Positions 32,619-41,809 of a stretch of DNA of 64,000 bases are shown here, piece by piece. The notes below the pieces were generated by a model. It did not search any database and was not told the DNA's origin. It saw only the letters and a program-made list of their open reading frames with translations. Every line of letters begins with the position of its first letter. Within the stretch, counting starts at the first letter, position 1. Both the position numbers and the translations under genes were made by a program. Source of the DNA: Brotonthovivens ammoniilytica (GTDB lineage: Bacteria; Bacillota; Clostridia; Lachnospirales; Lachnospiraceae); assembly GCF_025566885.1 (NCBI RefSeq), contig NZ_JAOQJQ010000002.1, positions 671,449 to 735,448 of the forward strand. The letters are read 5' to 3'.

Positions 32619-33917
32619 ATGAGAATTTTATATATAGAATGTAAAATGGGAGCTGCCGGAGACATGCTGATGGGAGCCCTGTATGACCTGCTGCCCCCGG
32701 CGGATCAATTACATTTTCTGGAAATAATTAATAATCTGAAGCTTCCGGGTATCTGTGTCCGGGCAGAAGATAAAAAAGTGTGCGGGATATCCGGAAAGAA
32801 AATGAGGGTACTGGTCCATGGTGGAGAGGAAGAACATCACCACGGTGCAGATCATGAGCATCACCATCACCATGGTGGAGAGGAAGAGCATCACCATGGT
32901 GCGGAACATGAGCACCATCATGGTGTGGGCCATGAACATCATCATAACGGGACTCATCATATGCATAACAGCTATGGTGAAGTTCTGGGTAAAATCAGGG
33001 ACCTTCCATTGAAAGATTCTGTAAAGCAGGATATGGAAGCGGTGTATCGGCTGATCGGAGAAGCGGAGAGTAAGGTACACAAGTCAGATCTTTTTCATAT
33101 TCATTTTCATGAGGTTGGAACTTTGGATGCTTTGGCCGATGTAGCCGGCTGCTGTATTTTGATGGATATGTTAAATGTGGATAAGGTGATAGTTTCTCCT
33201 GTCTGTGTGGGAAACGGTCATGTCAGATGCGCCCATGGTATTCTGCCGGTTCCGGCCCCTGCCACGGCAGAAATTTTAAAAGGGATGCCAATGTATTTTA
33301 GCAGCTTTGACGGAGAGCTGCTGACGCCTACCGGTGCGGCGCTGCTGAAACATTTTGCAGATGCATTTGGTGAATGCCCGCAGTTTATTATTGAAAAGAC
33401 AGGCTATGGACTTGGAAGCCGGGAATATGAGATGGCTAACTGTGTCAGGATGCTGCTGGGCCAGTCTTCAGATACGGAATATGAGGATGAGGTTTTAGAA
33501 ATATGCTGTAATCTGGATGATATGACGCCGGAAGCAATGGGAGCCTTGTATGAACCGCTGTTTGAACTGGGGGCTTTGGATGTGTATACAATTCCTCTGG
33601 GCATGAAAAAAAGCAGGAGCGGGTGGATGTTTTGCGTATTGTGTAGGCTTCAGGATGCGGAAACGCTGCAGCTATTTTTGCTAAAACATACCACTACACA
33701 GGGAATCCGGTTTCAAAAGTGGAATCGAAAAAAGCTGAAAACGGAGTTTGAAACGGTGAATACCAGGTATGGGGATATCCGCCTTAAAATCAGCTCCGGA
33801 TATGGCATTCGGAAAATGAAACCGGAGTATGAAGATGTAGTGAGAGCCGCAAAAAGCACAGGTGCGGCATACCACGAGGTAATACAGGAGGTACAGAAGG
33901 ATAAAAAGCTATTTTAG
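32619..33917 (+). CDS. larC: Nickel-insertion cyclometallase LarC
   Basis: The 432-residue protein starts MRILYIECKMGAAGDMLMGAL, typical of LarC, and inserts nickel into the pincer cofactor using CTP. Residues about 67-116 are a histidine-rich stretch (many HHH and HEH groups) likely to store nickel. In Lactobacillus plantarum LarC is made from two frames by a frameshift; here both parts are one frame. Its last codons overlap the end of convergent larB by 4 bp. Confidence 0.93.
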   Translation: MRILYIECKMGAAGDMLMGALYDLLPPADQLHFLEIINNLKLPGICVRAEDKKVCGISGKKMRVLVHGGEEEHHHGADHEHHHHHGGEEEHHHGAEHEHHHGVGHEHHHNGTHHMHNSYGEVLGKIRDLPLKDSVKQDMEAVYRLIGEAESKVHKSDLFHIHFHEVGTLDALADVAGCCILMDMLNVDKVIVSPVCVGNGHVRCAHGILPVPAPATAEILKGMPMYFSSFDGELLTPTGAALLKHFADAFGECPQFIIEKTGYGLGSREYEMANCVRMLLGQSSDTEYEDEVLEICCNLDDMTPEAMGALYEPLFELGALDVYTIPLGMKKSRSGWMFCVLCRLQDAETLQLFLLKHTTTQGIRFQKWNRKKLKTEFETVNTRYGDIRLKISSGYGIRKMKPEYEDVVRAAKSTGAAYHEVIQEVQKDKKLF

Positions 33918-34684
33918 TCTGCAGGATGTCCTTTTTCAATTGCCTGGTTGATCATTCCGGCAAGATAGCCTGCGCCAAAGCCGTTGTCAATATTTACGAC
34001 ACTGACACCGCTGGCACAGGAATTTAACATTGCCAGTAAAGCAGCCAGGCCCTGGAAGCTGGCCCCGTATCCGACACTGGTAGGAAGTGCAATAACCGGG
34101 CAGTCCACAAGTCCTCCAACAGCGCTGGCCAGGGCGCCTTCCATACCTGCTGCAGCAATGATAACATTGGCTTTTTGCAGCTTGGGCAGATGATTTAAAA
34201 GCCTGTGAATACCGGCAACTCCAACATCGCTGATAAGAGTTGTGCGGTTTCCAAGGGCACAAGCGGTATAGTAAGCTTCTTTAGCGGCCGGAAGATCACT
34301 GGTCCCTGCTGTTACAATGGTGATATTTCCCACTTGAGGAAGCTCTGTTTTGGCGGCTATTCCGATGCGTGATAAATCGTCGTAAAACAGAGCAGTGTAC
34401 TGTTTGAGGTAATCTGCTTTTTGGGGGCTTAATCTTGTAATTAATATATTCTGCCAGCCTTCTTTTCTCATGGCTTTTACAATCCCAAGAATCTGTTCCT
34501 TTGTTTTACCCTCTCCATAAATCACTTCTTTTTGTCCCTGACGCAGTTCTCTGTGCATATCAAGGGTGGCATAATCTCCTACCTGAGTAAAAGGAGCCAG
34601 GGTCAGCCGGTTTAATGCCTCTTCAGGAGAAACGGACCCATCTTTTATTTGTTGTAATAATTCTAACGTTTCTGTTTTATTCAT
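33914..34684 (-). CDS. larB: Nickel-pincer cofactor synthesis protein LarB
   Basis: The 256-residue protein carboxylates and hydrolyses nicotinic acid adenine dinucleotide, the first cofactor step. The C-terminal AIR-carboxylase-like domain shows VTAGTSDLPAAKEA, GVAGIHRLL and the glycine-rich AAAGMEGALASAVGG. It lies on the opposite strand from larE-larC, tail to tail, whereas a single co-directed operon is usual. It is 96 nt downstream of the histidine kinase on the same strand. No lactate racemase larA is in the window. Confidence 0.93.
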   Translation of the reverse strand: MNKTETLELLQQIKDGSVSPEEALNRLTLAPFTQVGDYATLDMHRELRQGQKEVIYGEGKTKEQILGIVKAMRKEGWQNILITRLSPQKADYLKQYTALFYDDLSRIGIAAKTELPQVGNITIVTAGTSDLPAAKEAYYTACALGNRTTLISDVGVAGIHRLLNHLPKLQKANVIIAAAGMEGALASAVGGLVDCPVIALPTSVGYGASFQGLAALLAMLNSCASGVSVVNIDNGFGAGYLAGMINQAIEKGHPAD

Positions 34685-34780
34685 GTATAAACACCTGATT
34701 ATATATTATGTAAACTAAAAATGTATTACGTCCCTGTCTGCAATATTTTTATTAGAATAGCTATACAGATTGCGTAAAAC

Positions 34781-36196
34781 TTACCTGCTTTTTGACAATG
34801 GAAGCGTAAAAATAAATTCTGTACCTACCTCTATTGTACTGATGACGTTAATATTTTCATGATGGGCATTGAGAATTTCTTTTACAATTGCAAGTCCCAG
34901 GCCGGTACCTTTTTTATCTTTTCCCCGGGAAATATCTGTTTTGTAAAAACGTTCCCAAATCTTTCCAATAGATTCCTTGGGAATACCAATGCCATGGTCC
35001 TTTACAGAAATAAATACTTTATCGTTTTTTACGGTGGTTTCTATTTTAATTGCGGAACTGGTGTGGCTGAATTTAATGGCATTATCAATCAGATTCTGTA
35101 AAACCAGCTGGATTTTGGATATATCTGCATCAACATATAATTCATTACCTGTGAGAATCAGATCAAATCGTATTTGTTTTTCCAGACTGATCTGCTCAAA
35201 GGTTTGAACCGTCATTTTTATGGTTTGATTCAGATCAAAAGAGGTGATATCCAGTAAATATCCTCTAGAACCATATTGGTTCAGCTCTAAAAGCTCCTGA
35301 GTCAGTTTTTCTAATCGTTCCGTTTCAAAAATAATAACCTGAAGGTAGCGCTCCTGCATTTGGGGCGGAATGGTTCCGTCTGCCATTGCCTGGGCGTAGC
35401 CTTTAATAGAAGTCAGCGGGGAACGGAAGTCATGGGATACATTGGATACAAACTTTCTCTGGTCTTCTTCTAGCGTGCCAAGCTCATGCCGCATGTAATT
35501 AAAAGATGCGGCAATGTATCCCAGCTCATCGTTCTGGTGAATTGCAAGGGGATAATCATAATCTCCGTGGTTATAGTGCATGGCTGCCCGTATCAGTTTT
35601 TTTACGGGAAGATGAACAGATAAAAAGCAGATCAGTAAAATTAAAAGTGACAAAGCATATACAATCAACAGTGTCAGATAAGCTCCGTCTAACAGTCCGC
35701 TTTTCATTTCCATAATATGAGCGTCAGGCATACACAGCAGAACATAGCTGCTGGCCCGGTAATTGTAGGTGATGGGGGAGTATACGCAAAGCATAGATTC
35801 AGAATAATTGTTATAAAAATCGCTCAGTGTATAGTAGCCGCTGCTGAAATCCAGGATATCAAAATCAGAAATTTTTTTCTGGTTATTCAGATAAGAAGTT
35901 TCCAGAGAGCTTACAAGAATAGTTCCTGTATTGTCTACCACATAAATATCGGCATCCAGATACGTGCTGATTGCAGACAGCTGACGCTGAAATTCATTCA
36001 GTGTCAGCTGAGATGAAAAGTTTCCTGACGCATAGCTAGAAGCAATAAGACTGGCTTCTCTGTGCAGAGAAGCAGCAGTGTTTTCTCTCACATAATTCTC
36101 GTTATATTGAGCGGTGAAAATGGCTACAGCAGTGAAACCAAGGATTCCAAAAATAATATAACCGATAATCAGACGCAGTAAAAGTTTCTTTTTCAT
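34781..36196 (-). CDS. Sensor histidine kinase
   Basis: The 471-residue protein has two transmembrane helices (about 9-29 and 172-195) around an extracytoplasmic sensor, a HAMP domain (about 196-248), HisKA box SHDFRSPLTSIKGYAQAM (H255) and HATPase motifs (NLIDNAIKFS, DHGIGIPKE, GTGLGLAIVKEIL). It lies 16 nt downstream of its response regulator in the mutS2 operon. The signal is unknown. Confidence 0.95.
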   Translation of the reverse strand: MKKKLLLRLIIGYIIFGILGFTAVAIFTAQYNENYVRENTAASLHREASLIASSYASGNFSSQLTLNEFQRQLSAISTYLDADIYVVDNTGTILVSSLETSYLNNQKKISDFDILDFSSGYYTLSDFYNNYSESMLCVYSPITYNYRASSYVLLCMPDAHIMEMKSGLLDGAYLTLLIVYALSLLILLICFLSVHLPVKKLIRAAMHYNHGDYDYPLAIHQNDELGYIAASFNYMRHELGTLEEDQRKFVSNVSHDFRSPLTSIKGYAQAMADGTIPPQMQERYLQVIIFETERLEKLTQELLELNQYGSRGYLLDITSFDLNQTIKMTVQTFEQISLEKQIRFDLILTGNELYVDADISKIQLVLQNLIDNAIKFSHTSSAIKIETTVKNDKVFISVKDHGIGIPKESIGKIWERFYKTDISRGKDKKGTGLGLAIVKEILNAHHENINVISTIEVGTEFIFTLPLSKSR

Positions 36197-36212
36197 TTGC
36201 CAGGGCTCCCCG

Positions 36213-36908
36213 TTATTTCAGTTCAAACTTATAGCCGATTCCCCAGACCGTTGAGATTCCCCAGTGGTCGTTATCACGTATTTTTTCTCTGAGCCGCTTG
36301 ACGTGTACATCTACCGTTCTGGTATCTCCGATATATTCATATCCCCAGATGTGATCTAACAGCTGTTCTCTTGTGAAAACCTGGTTTGGAGAAGAAGCAA
36401 GAAAATATAAAAGCTCCAGTTCCTTTGGCGGCATTTCGATATTCTGCCCCAGATAAATAACCGAGTAGTTGGTCTGGTTGATAATAAGATCCGGGTATTC
36501 TACGCATTTAATTCCAGGCGCGGTTTCCTGTTTTACCGGCTGATAGCGCCTGAGAACTGCTTTTACTCTGGCAACTAGTTCCTTAGAGTCAAAGGGTTTC
36601 ATAATATAGTCATCGGCGCCCAGTTCAAGCCCCAGAACTTTATCAAATACTTCCCCTTTTGCGGAAAGCATGATAATAGGAACATTAGAACCTGTGCGGA
36701 TTTCCCGGCATACCTGGTAGCCGTCTATACCAGGAAGCATCAGATCCAGAAGAATCAAATTGGGCTGGTAATTTTTAAACTCCTTCAGGGCGGATTCCCC
36801 GTCGTTTACAATTTTTGTATCAAAACATTCTTTCAGCAGATAGAGTGAGATCAATTCTGCAATATTATTATCATCATCTACAATTAGTATTTTCTGCTTG
36901 CCGGCCAT
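36213..36908 (-). CDS. OmpR/PhoB-type response regulator
   Basis: The 231-residue protein has a receiver domain (acidic D11-D13, phosphorylation site D55 in LILLDLMLPG, K in MKPFDSKEL) and a winged-helix C-terminus (REQLLDHIWGYEYIGDTRTVDVHVKRLREKI). It forms a pair with the downstream kinase and lies 9 nt after mutS2. Confidence 0.96.
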   Translation of the reverse strand: MAGKQKILIVDDDNNIAELISLYLLKECFDTKIVNDGESALKEFKNYQPNLILLDLMLPGIDGYQVCREIRTGSNVPIIMLSAKGEVFDKVLGLELGADDYIMKPFDSKELVARVKAVLRRYQPVKQETAPGIKCVEYPDLIINQTNYSVIYLGQNIEMPPKELELLYFLASSPNQVFTREQLLDHIWGYEYIGDTRTVDVHVKRLREKIRDNDHWGISTVWGIGYKFELK

Positions 36909-36917
36909 GGTTACCTC

Positions 36918-39293
36918 CTATTGAAATTCAGCGATGGTTACTCCTGCATCGCCCTCTCCAAATTCGCCCAGATGAAAATCTTTTATAATTTTCTGCCTTT
37001 TCAGATGATTGTGTACAGCTTTTCTCAGGGCACCGGTGCCTTTACCGTGGACAATCCGTACCGTATGCAGATGTGCCAGATAAGCATCGTCCAGATATTT
37101 GTCCAGGATGGAAATTGCCTCGTCTACTGTTTTGCCAATCAGATTAATTTCCGGTGAAATAGAAGCTGATTTTGACATCTTCAGTTTTCCTGTTCCGGTT
37201 TTTGGATGTGCACTTTTCAGCGGGTTTTCCTCTTCCAGCAAAATAAGGTCTTTGATATTAACCTGGGAGCGAAGAATTCCCATTTGTACAAAAAGATTGC
37301 CTTTTGCATCCGGGAGAGTGTGAACGGTTCCTTTTAGATTCATACTAAGCACTTTTACAGAATCCCCCAGACGGAGTTTTTTGGGAATGTTGGTATTGAC
37401 GACGTTTTCTTTTTTCCCGGCAGATTTTTTTCTGGCTTTGTCCATTTTCTGACGGACTTTCTCACGTTCTTTTTCCATGGCCTGAATATCAACAATACCC
37501 TTGCCGTATTTATGAAAATTCCGGATGGTTTCATCTGCTACATTTTTAGCATCCTGTAAAATTGCTGCTGCTTCTTCGTTTGCTTTCAGGAGAATCTTAT
37601 CTCTGCTGCTGTCAAGCTTTTGCTGTCTTGCCTCCAGCCTTTTTTTCAGCTGCTGGGCTTCGTTTTTGTAACGGTTAATTTCCCGGCGCTCCTGCTCAAT
37701 GGTCAGTCTGCTTTCCTCAAGATCAGAAATAATATCCTCAAAGGATGCCTCTTCTTTATCAATCTGTTCACGGGCCTGCTGAATAATATCAGAGGAAAGG
37801 CCAAGTTTTGATGAGATGGCAAAGGCATTGCTTTTTCCGGGGATACCAATCAGCAGCCGGTAAGTAGGGCTTAATGTGTCTACATTAAATTCACAGCAGG
37901 CGTTTTCCACGCCGTCTGTAGACAATGCATAGATTTTAATCTCACTGTAATGGGTAGTGGCCATAGTGCGGATCTGTTTTTGACGAAGGGTGTCTAGTAT
38001 AGAGATTGCAAGGGCAGCGCCTTCTGTGGGATCTGTACCGGCACAGAGTTCATCAAAGAGTACAAGGGAGTCTGAACCTGCATGTTCTAAGATGGATACA
38101 ATGTTTGTCATATGTGAGGAAAAGGTGCTTAAGCTCTGTTCGATGCTCTGCTCATCTCCGATATCGGCATATACTTCCCGGAAAACAGCCAGTTCTGATC
38201 GGTCACCGGCTGGTATATGCAGCCCAGACTGCCCCATCAGAGTGAAAAGTCCTACTGTTTTTAAAGATACCGTTTTTCCTCCGGTGTTGGGACCGGTAAC
38301 AATCAGCAGATGAAATTCATCTCCCAGCCTTACATCTATGGGAACGACTTTATGTTTATCCAGCAGAGGATGCCGTCCCTGACGGATCTTGATGAGCCCT
38401 CTGGTATTAAATTCCGGGGCCATACCGTTATGGATTCTGGCAAGCTGAGCCTTAGCAAAGATAAAATCAAGTTCTGTCAGTATCCGGTAATTATCCCGGA
38501 TATATGGAATATAATCGGCGGTGAGGTTGCTTAAATTAGCCAGTATAATGTCAATTTCTTCTTTTTCTTTTAAGAATTGCTCCTTTAATTCATTATTTAG
38601 TTTGACCACAGACATAGGTTCGATAAAAAGCGTGGAGCCTGTAGATGACTGGTCATGAATCATGCCCGGAACCTGGTTTTTATATTCTGCTTTTACAGGC
38701 AGACAGTAGCGGTCATTGCGCATAGTAATGACCGCTTCCTGCAGGTAAGTTCTTGTGGATGAACTGTTTAACAGGGAGTTCATAGCATTGTGGATTTTTG
38801 TATTAATATTTCGAATCATCCGGCGGATATTATGGAGTGCGGGACTTGCATCGTCGCTGATTTCATCCTCATCTACAATACAGTGCCGTATTTCCTCGAG
38901 GAGGGGAGTCAGCGGTTCGATGGCTGAAAAACGCTGGTTTAGAGAATCTGGGGGCAGATCTGTACGCACTTCTCTTGAGTAGGATTTTGCCCGTTTGGCA
39001 GTCTCTAAAAGTCTGCAGATGGAAAGCAGCTCTGTAATGCTTAAGGCAGCTCCGATTTCTAAACGTTTCATGGATGCTTCCGGATTAAAGAGACCTGAAA
39101 ATGAAAGGGAGCCTTTCTGATAAATACGGGAGAGTGCATCTTTCGTTTCTTTCTGGGCAGTGCGGATTGCGTGGATGTCTGTCAGAGGTTTTAACTGAAG
39201 ACACAGTTCCCGGCCGGAGACAGAAGTAGCCTGCTGTGCAAGCTGCTGAATAATTTTATCAAATTCTAATATTTTTAATGATTTAGGATTCAT
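36918..39293 (-). CDS. mutS2: MutS2, endonuclease/ribosome-rescue ATPase
   Basis: The 791-residue protein has the MutS core and ATPase (Walker A GPNTGGKTVS near 333; Walker B VLFDELCAGTDPTEG), a long coiled coil (about 510-600) and a C-terminal Smr nuclease domain (VRIVHGKGTGALRKAVHNHL). MutS2 lacks the mismatch-recognition domain. In Firmicutes it acts in recombination control and in splitting collided ribosomes. It heads an operon with the two-component system. Confidence 0.97.
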   Translation of the reverse strand: MNPKSLKILEFDKIIQQLAQQATSVSGRELCLQLKPLTDIHAIRTAQKETKDALSRIYQKGSLSFSGLFNPEASMKRLEIGAALSITELLSICRLLETAKRAKSYSREVRTDLPPDSLNQRFSAIEPLTPLLEEIRHCIVDEDEISDDASPALHNIRRMIRNINTKIHNAMNSLLNSSSTRTYLQEAVITMRNDRYCLPVKAEYKNQVPGMIHDQSSTGSTLFIEPMSVVKLNNELKEQFLKEKEEIDIILANLSNLTADYIPYIRDNYRILTELDFIFAKAQLARIHNGMAPEFNTRGLIKIRQGRHPLLDKHKVVPIDVRLGDEFHLLIVTGPNTGGKTVSLKTVGLFTLMGQSGLHIPAGDRSELAVFREVYADIGDEQSIEQSLSTFSSHMTNIVSILEHAGSDSLVLFDELCAGTDPTEGAALAISILDTLRQKQIRTMATTHYSEIKIYALSTDGVENACCEFNVDTLSPTYRLLIGIPGKSNAFAISSKLGLSSDIIQQAREQIDKEEASFEDIISDLEESRLTIEQERREINRYKNEAQQLKKRLEARQQKLDSSRDKILLKANEEAAAILQDAKNVADETIRNFHKYGKGIVDIQAMEKEREKVRQKMDKARKKSAGKKENVVNTNIPKKLRLGDSVKVLSMNLKGTVHTLPDAKGNLFVQMGILRSQVNIKDLILLEEENPLKSAHPKTGTGKLKMSKSASISPEINLIGKTVDEAISILDKYLDDAYLAHLHTVRIVHGKGTGALRKAVHNHLKRQKIIKDFHLGEFGEGDAGVTIAEFQ

Positions 39294-39464
39294 GGATACC
39301 TCTTTAATGTTTCTGTTAAGTAAAACTTTATTATCTATTATTTTAAAAGTAATGTTTCATCAGAATAAAACAACCCACTTTATTTTACTCTAAATTTTCC
39401 AGACTGAAAAGTAAAATTTAGCCGGAATACTTACTTTATGCGGGACCGGAACAGGAATTAGTTA

Positions 39465-39493
39465 TTGCAACTGTTTTACAGAAACCGTATAAT
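39465..39493 (+). promoter_or_regulatory. Sigma-A promoter of the HtrA-like gene
   Basis: TTGCAA (39465-39470), 17 bp, TATAAT (39488-39493): a strong promoter whose start would fall only about 15 nt before the ATG, leaving a very short leader with GAGGTG as ribosome binding site. Confidence 0.7.
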
Positions 39494-39513
39494 TATGAAA
39501 GAGGTGCGCTTCA

Positions 39514-40752
39514 ATGGATGATAAAAAAACAAATGATTATCGTTTTGTAAACGAAACAACCAAAAAGATACCTCCCAACTGGAAGCAGTTTGGGACAAAG
39601 CTGGGCATTGTTGTTTTTTTTGCCGCTGTATTCGGAGCTGTTGCATGCCTGGTATTCAGTCTTCTTAAGCCTGCGGTGGAAGGCAGGATTATGAAACATA
39701 ATATTAGTCTGGATGATTCGTCCCAGGAAGCGGAGGAAGAGCCGGAGCAGATTGTAATACAGGAAAATAAAGAAATGACACTGGAAGATTATGAGCAGCT
39801 GGAAAATCAGCTTTACAGTGTCGGGAAAGATGCCAGAAAGTCAGTGGTTGAGATTGTAAGTGTTACCAGCGAAAAGGACTGGTTTGACAGTGATTATGAG
39901 TCCTCCGGACAGGGAGCCGGAATCATTGTTGCGGATACCGCCAATGAATATCTGATTTTAACGGAACGCAATCTTGTTTCTGAAGCAAAAAAGCTTCAGG
40001 TTCAATTTTATGGAGATCATGTGGCATCTGCCAGAATAAAGGCATTTGACGCCAATACAGGGATTGCCGTTTTAAGTGTAGATAAGCGGGAACTTGAGTC
40101 GGATACTTTAAAGCAGATAACAGCATTAAAAATCGGCAGTTCCTCAGCACTTGTATCCGGAGATCTGGCTGTGGCAGTTGGAAGTCCTCAGGGAGATGCA
40201 GGTTCTGTTCTGACTGGCAGGATTACTTCTGTGAACAAGCGGATTTCTACATCGGATATTAACTTTAAAGTGCTGACTACCGATATGGAGATTCCATCTA
40301 CAGCAGGCGGTGTGCTGCTTAATACAAAAGGAGAGCTGATTGGACTGATTACTCATTTGTATAATCCGGGAGAGAGCAGAACACAGCTTATGGCACTGCC
40401 TTTTTCTGAGATTACAGAGCTGGTGGAGAAACTTTCCAACGGGAAAAGCATCCCTTATCTTGGGATTCGTTTTAGCGAGGTGACACAGCAGATTTCAGGA
40501 GATTATGATCTGCCGGAGGGAATTTATATAAAATCTGTTGATCTGGATTCTCCCGCTATGACAGCTGGGCTGCAGGCAGGGGATATTCTGGTGGAGATGA
40601 ATGGTCAGGAAATTTTGACAGAGAGCGCATTTACAAAAGCGCTGTGGGAAACAAAGGAAGATCAGGAGGTTAAGCTTATAGTAAAACGGCTTGGAAGCGG
40701 AAATGCCTATCAGAGTGTTTCCTGTGAAGCTGTTATTGGCAGGATGAAATAG
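39514..40752 (+). CDS. HtrA-like membrane-anchored PDZ protein lacking the catalytic triad (pseudoprotease)
   Basis: The 412-residue protein has a cytoplasmic N-terminus, one membrane helix (about 29-50), a trypsin-like domain (about 95-305) and a PDZ domain (about 310-405, PYLGIRF...AGLQAGDILVEMNGQ). All three catalytic positions are changed. The TxxH site reads LTERNLV (Asn for His). The TDIAV-type aspartate reads NTGIAVL (Gly). The GNSGG serine reads PSTAGGVLL (Ala, one residue shorter). It probably binds rather than cleaves peptides. It may be co-transcribed with the downstream exonuclease. Confidence 0.88.
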   Translation: MDDKKTNDYRFVNETTKKIPPNWKQFGTKLGIVVFFAAVFGAVACLVFSLLKPAVEGRIMKHNISLDDSSQEAEEEPEQIVIQENKEMTLEDYEQLENQLYSVGKDARKSVVEIVSVTSEKDWFDSDYESSGQGAGIIVADTANEYLILTERNLVSEAKKLQVQFYGDHVASARIKAFDANTGIAVLSVDKRELESDTLKQITALKIGSSSALVSGDLAVAVGSPQGDAGSVLTGRITSVNKRISTSDINFKVLTTDMEIPSTAGGVLLNTKGELIGLITHLYNPGESRTQLMALPFSEITELVEKLSNGKSIPYLGIRFSEVTQQISGDYDLPEGIYIKSVDLDSPAMTAGLQAGDILVEMNGQEILTESAFTKALWETKEDQEVKLIVKRLGSGNAYQSVSCEAVIGRMK

Positions 40753-40801
40753 TGATCTGGCAAGACTTTCAGATAGAGATATTACAATTAAGGAGATTGA
40801 G

Positions 40802-41746
40802 ATGAGATATATTGAAACATTACGAGAAGGTGAACGTATAGGGGAGGTTTATCTTTGCAAGCATAAACAGACGGCATTGACAAAAGCCGGAAAGCCGTAT
40901 GATAACCTGATTTTACAGGATAAAACAGGAACGCTGGATGGAAAAATATGGGATGTTGGGTCTTCTGGAATTGAAGATTTTGATACTCTGGATTATATCT
41001 ATGTAGTAGGGGATGTGACCAGTTTTCAGGGGACTTTGCAGCTGAACGTAAAGCGGGTCCGGAAAATGGCAGAGGGAGAGTATGAACCAGCGGATTATCT
41101 GCCGGTGAGTGAAAAAGATATACCTAAAATGTATGGGGAACTGATGGGTATCGTTCAGAGTCTTAAAAATCCATATTTGAAAAAACTAGCGGAATCTTTT
41201 TTTGCGGATCCTGTTTTTGCAAAACGCTTTCAGTTTCATTCAGCTGCGAAAAGTGTTCATCACGGGTATGTTGGGGGACTGCTGGAGCATACGCTAAGCG
41301 TGACTCAGCTTTGTGATTTTTACAGCAGCCAGTATCCTATTTTAAACCGTGATCTGTTGTTGTGTGCAGCTATGTTTCATGATATTGGGAAGCTGGTAGA
41401 ACTTTCTACTTTTCCGGCAAATGATTACACAGATGACGGCCAGCTGCTTGGACATATCATGATTGGAACGGAGATGGTAAGTGACCGGATCCGTACCATA
41501 GAAGGGTTTCCGGTAAAACTTGCCGCTGAATTAAAACATTGTATTCTTGCGCATCACGGAGAATTGGAATATGGCTCTCCCAAAAAACCGGCACTTGTTG
41601 AGGCACTTGCCTTAAGTTTTGCGGATAATACGGATGCGAAAATGGAGACGATGAAAGAAGCACTGTCCAATGCGCCGGAAGGCAGTGCGGAGTGGCAGGG
41701 GTATAACCGTCTGCTGGAAACCAACATTCGAAGAACCAGTAAATAA
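40802..41746 (+). CDS. yhaM: 3'-5' exoribonuclease, YhaM family
   Basis: The 314-residue protein has an N-terminal OB fold (about 10-95) and an HD domain with HHGYVGGLLEHTLSV and FHDIGK metal ligands (about 160-205). YhaM-type enzymes trim RNA 3' ends and also act on single-stranded DNA. AAGGAG lies upstream. Confidence 0.92.
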   Translation: MRYIETLREGERIGEVYLCKHKQTALTKAGKPYDNLILQDKTGTLDGKIWDVGSSGIEDFDTLDYIYVVGDVTSFQGTLQLNVKRVRKMAEGEYEPADYLPVSEKDIPKMYGELMGIVQSLKNPYLKKLAESFFADPVFAKRFQFHSAAKSVHHGYVGGLLEHTLSVTQLCDFYSSQYPILNRDLLLCAAMFHDIGKLVELSTFPANDYTDDGQLLGHIMIGTEMVSDRIRTIEGFPVKLAAELKHCILAHHGELEYGSPKKPALVEALALSFADNTDAKMETMKEALSNAPEGSAEWQGYNRLLETNIRRTSK

Positions 41747-41752
41747 TACAAC

Positions 41753-41792
41753 AACAGCTGTCAGAGTGGGAAGAAAGCTTCTGACAGCTGTT
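41753..41792 (+). terminator. Hairpin before rlmD, possible weak terminator
   Basis: A 13-bp perfect stem (41753-41765 with 41780-41792; AACAGCTGTCAGA/TCTGACAGCTGTT) is followed only by TCGAT, so termination would be inefficient. Its right arm ends 17 nt before the rlmD start, so it may instead limit rlmD translation. Confidence 0.5.
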
Positions 41793-41809
41793 TCGATATG
41801 AGGACCATT

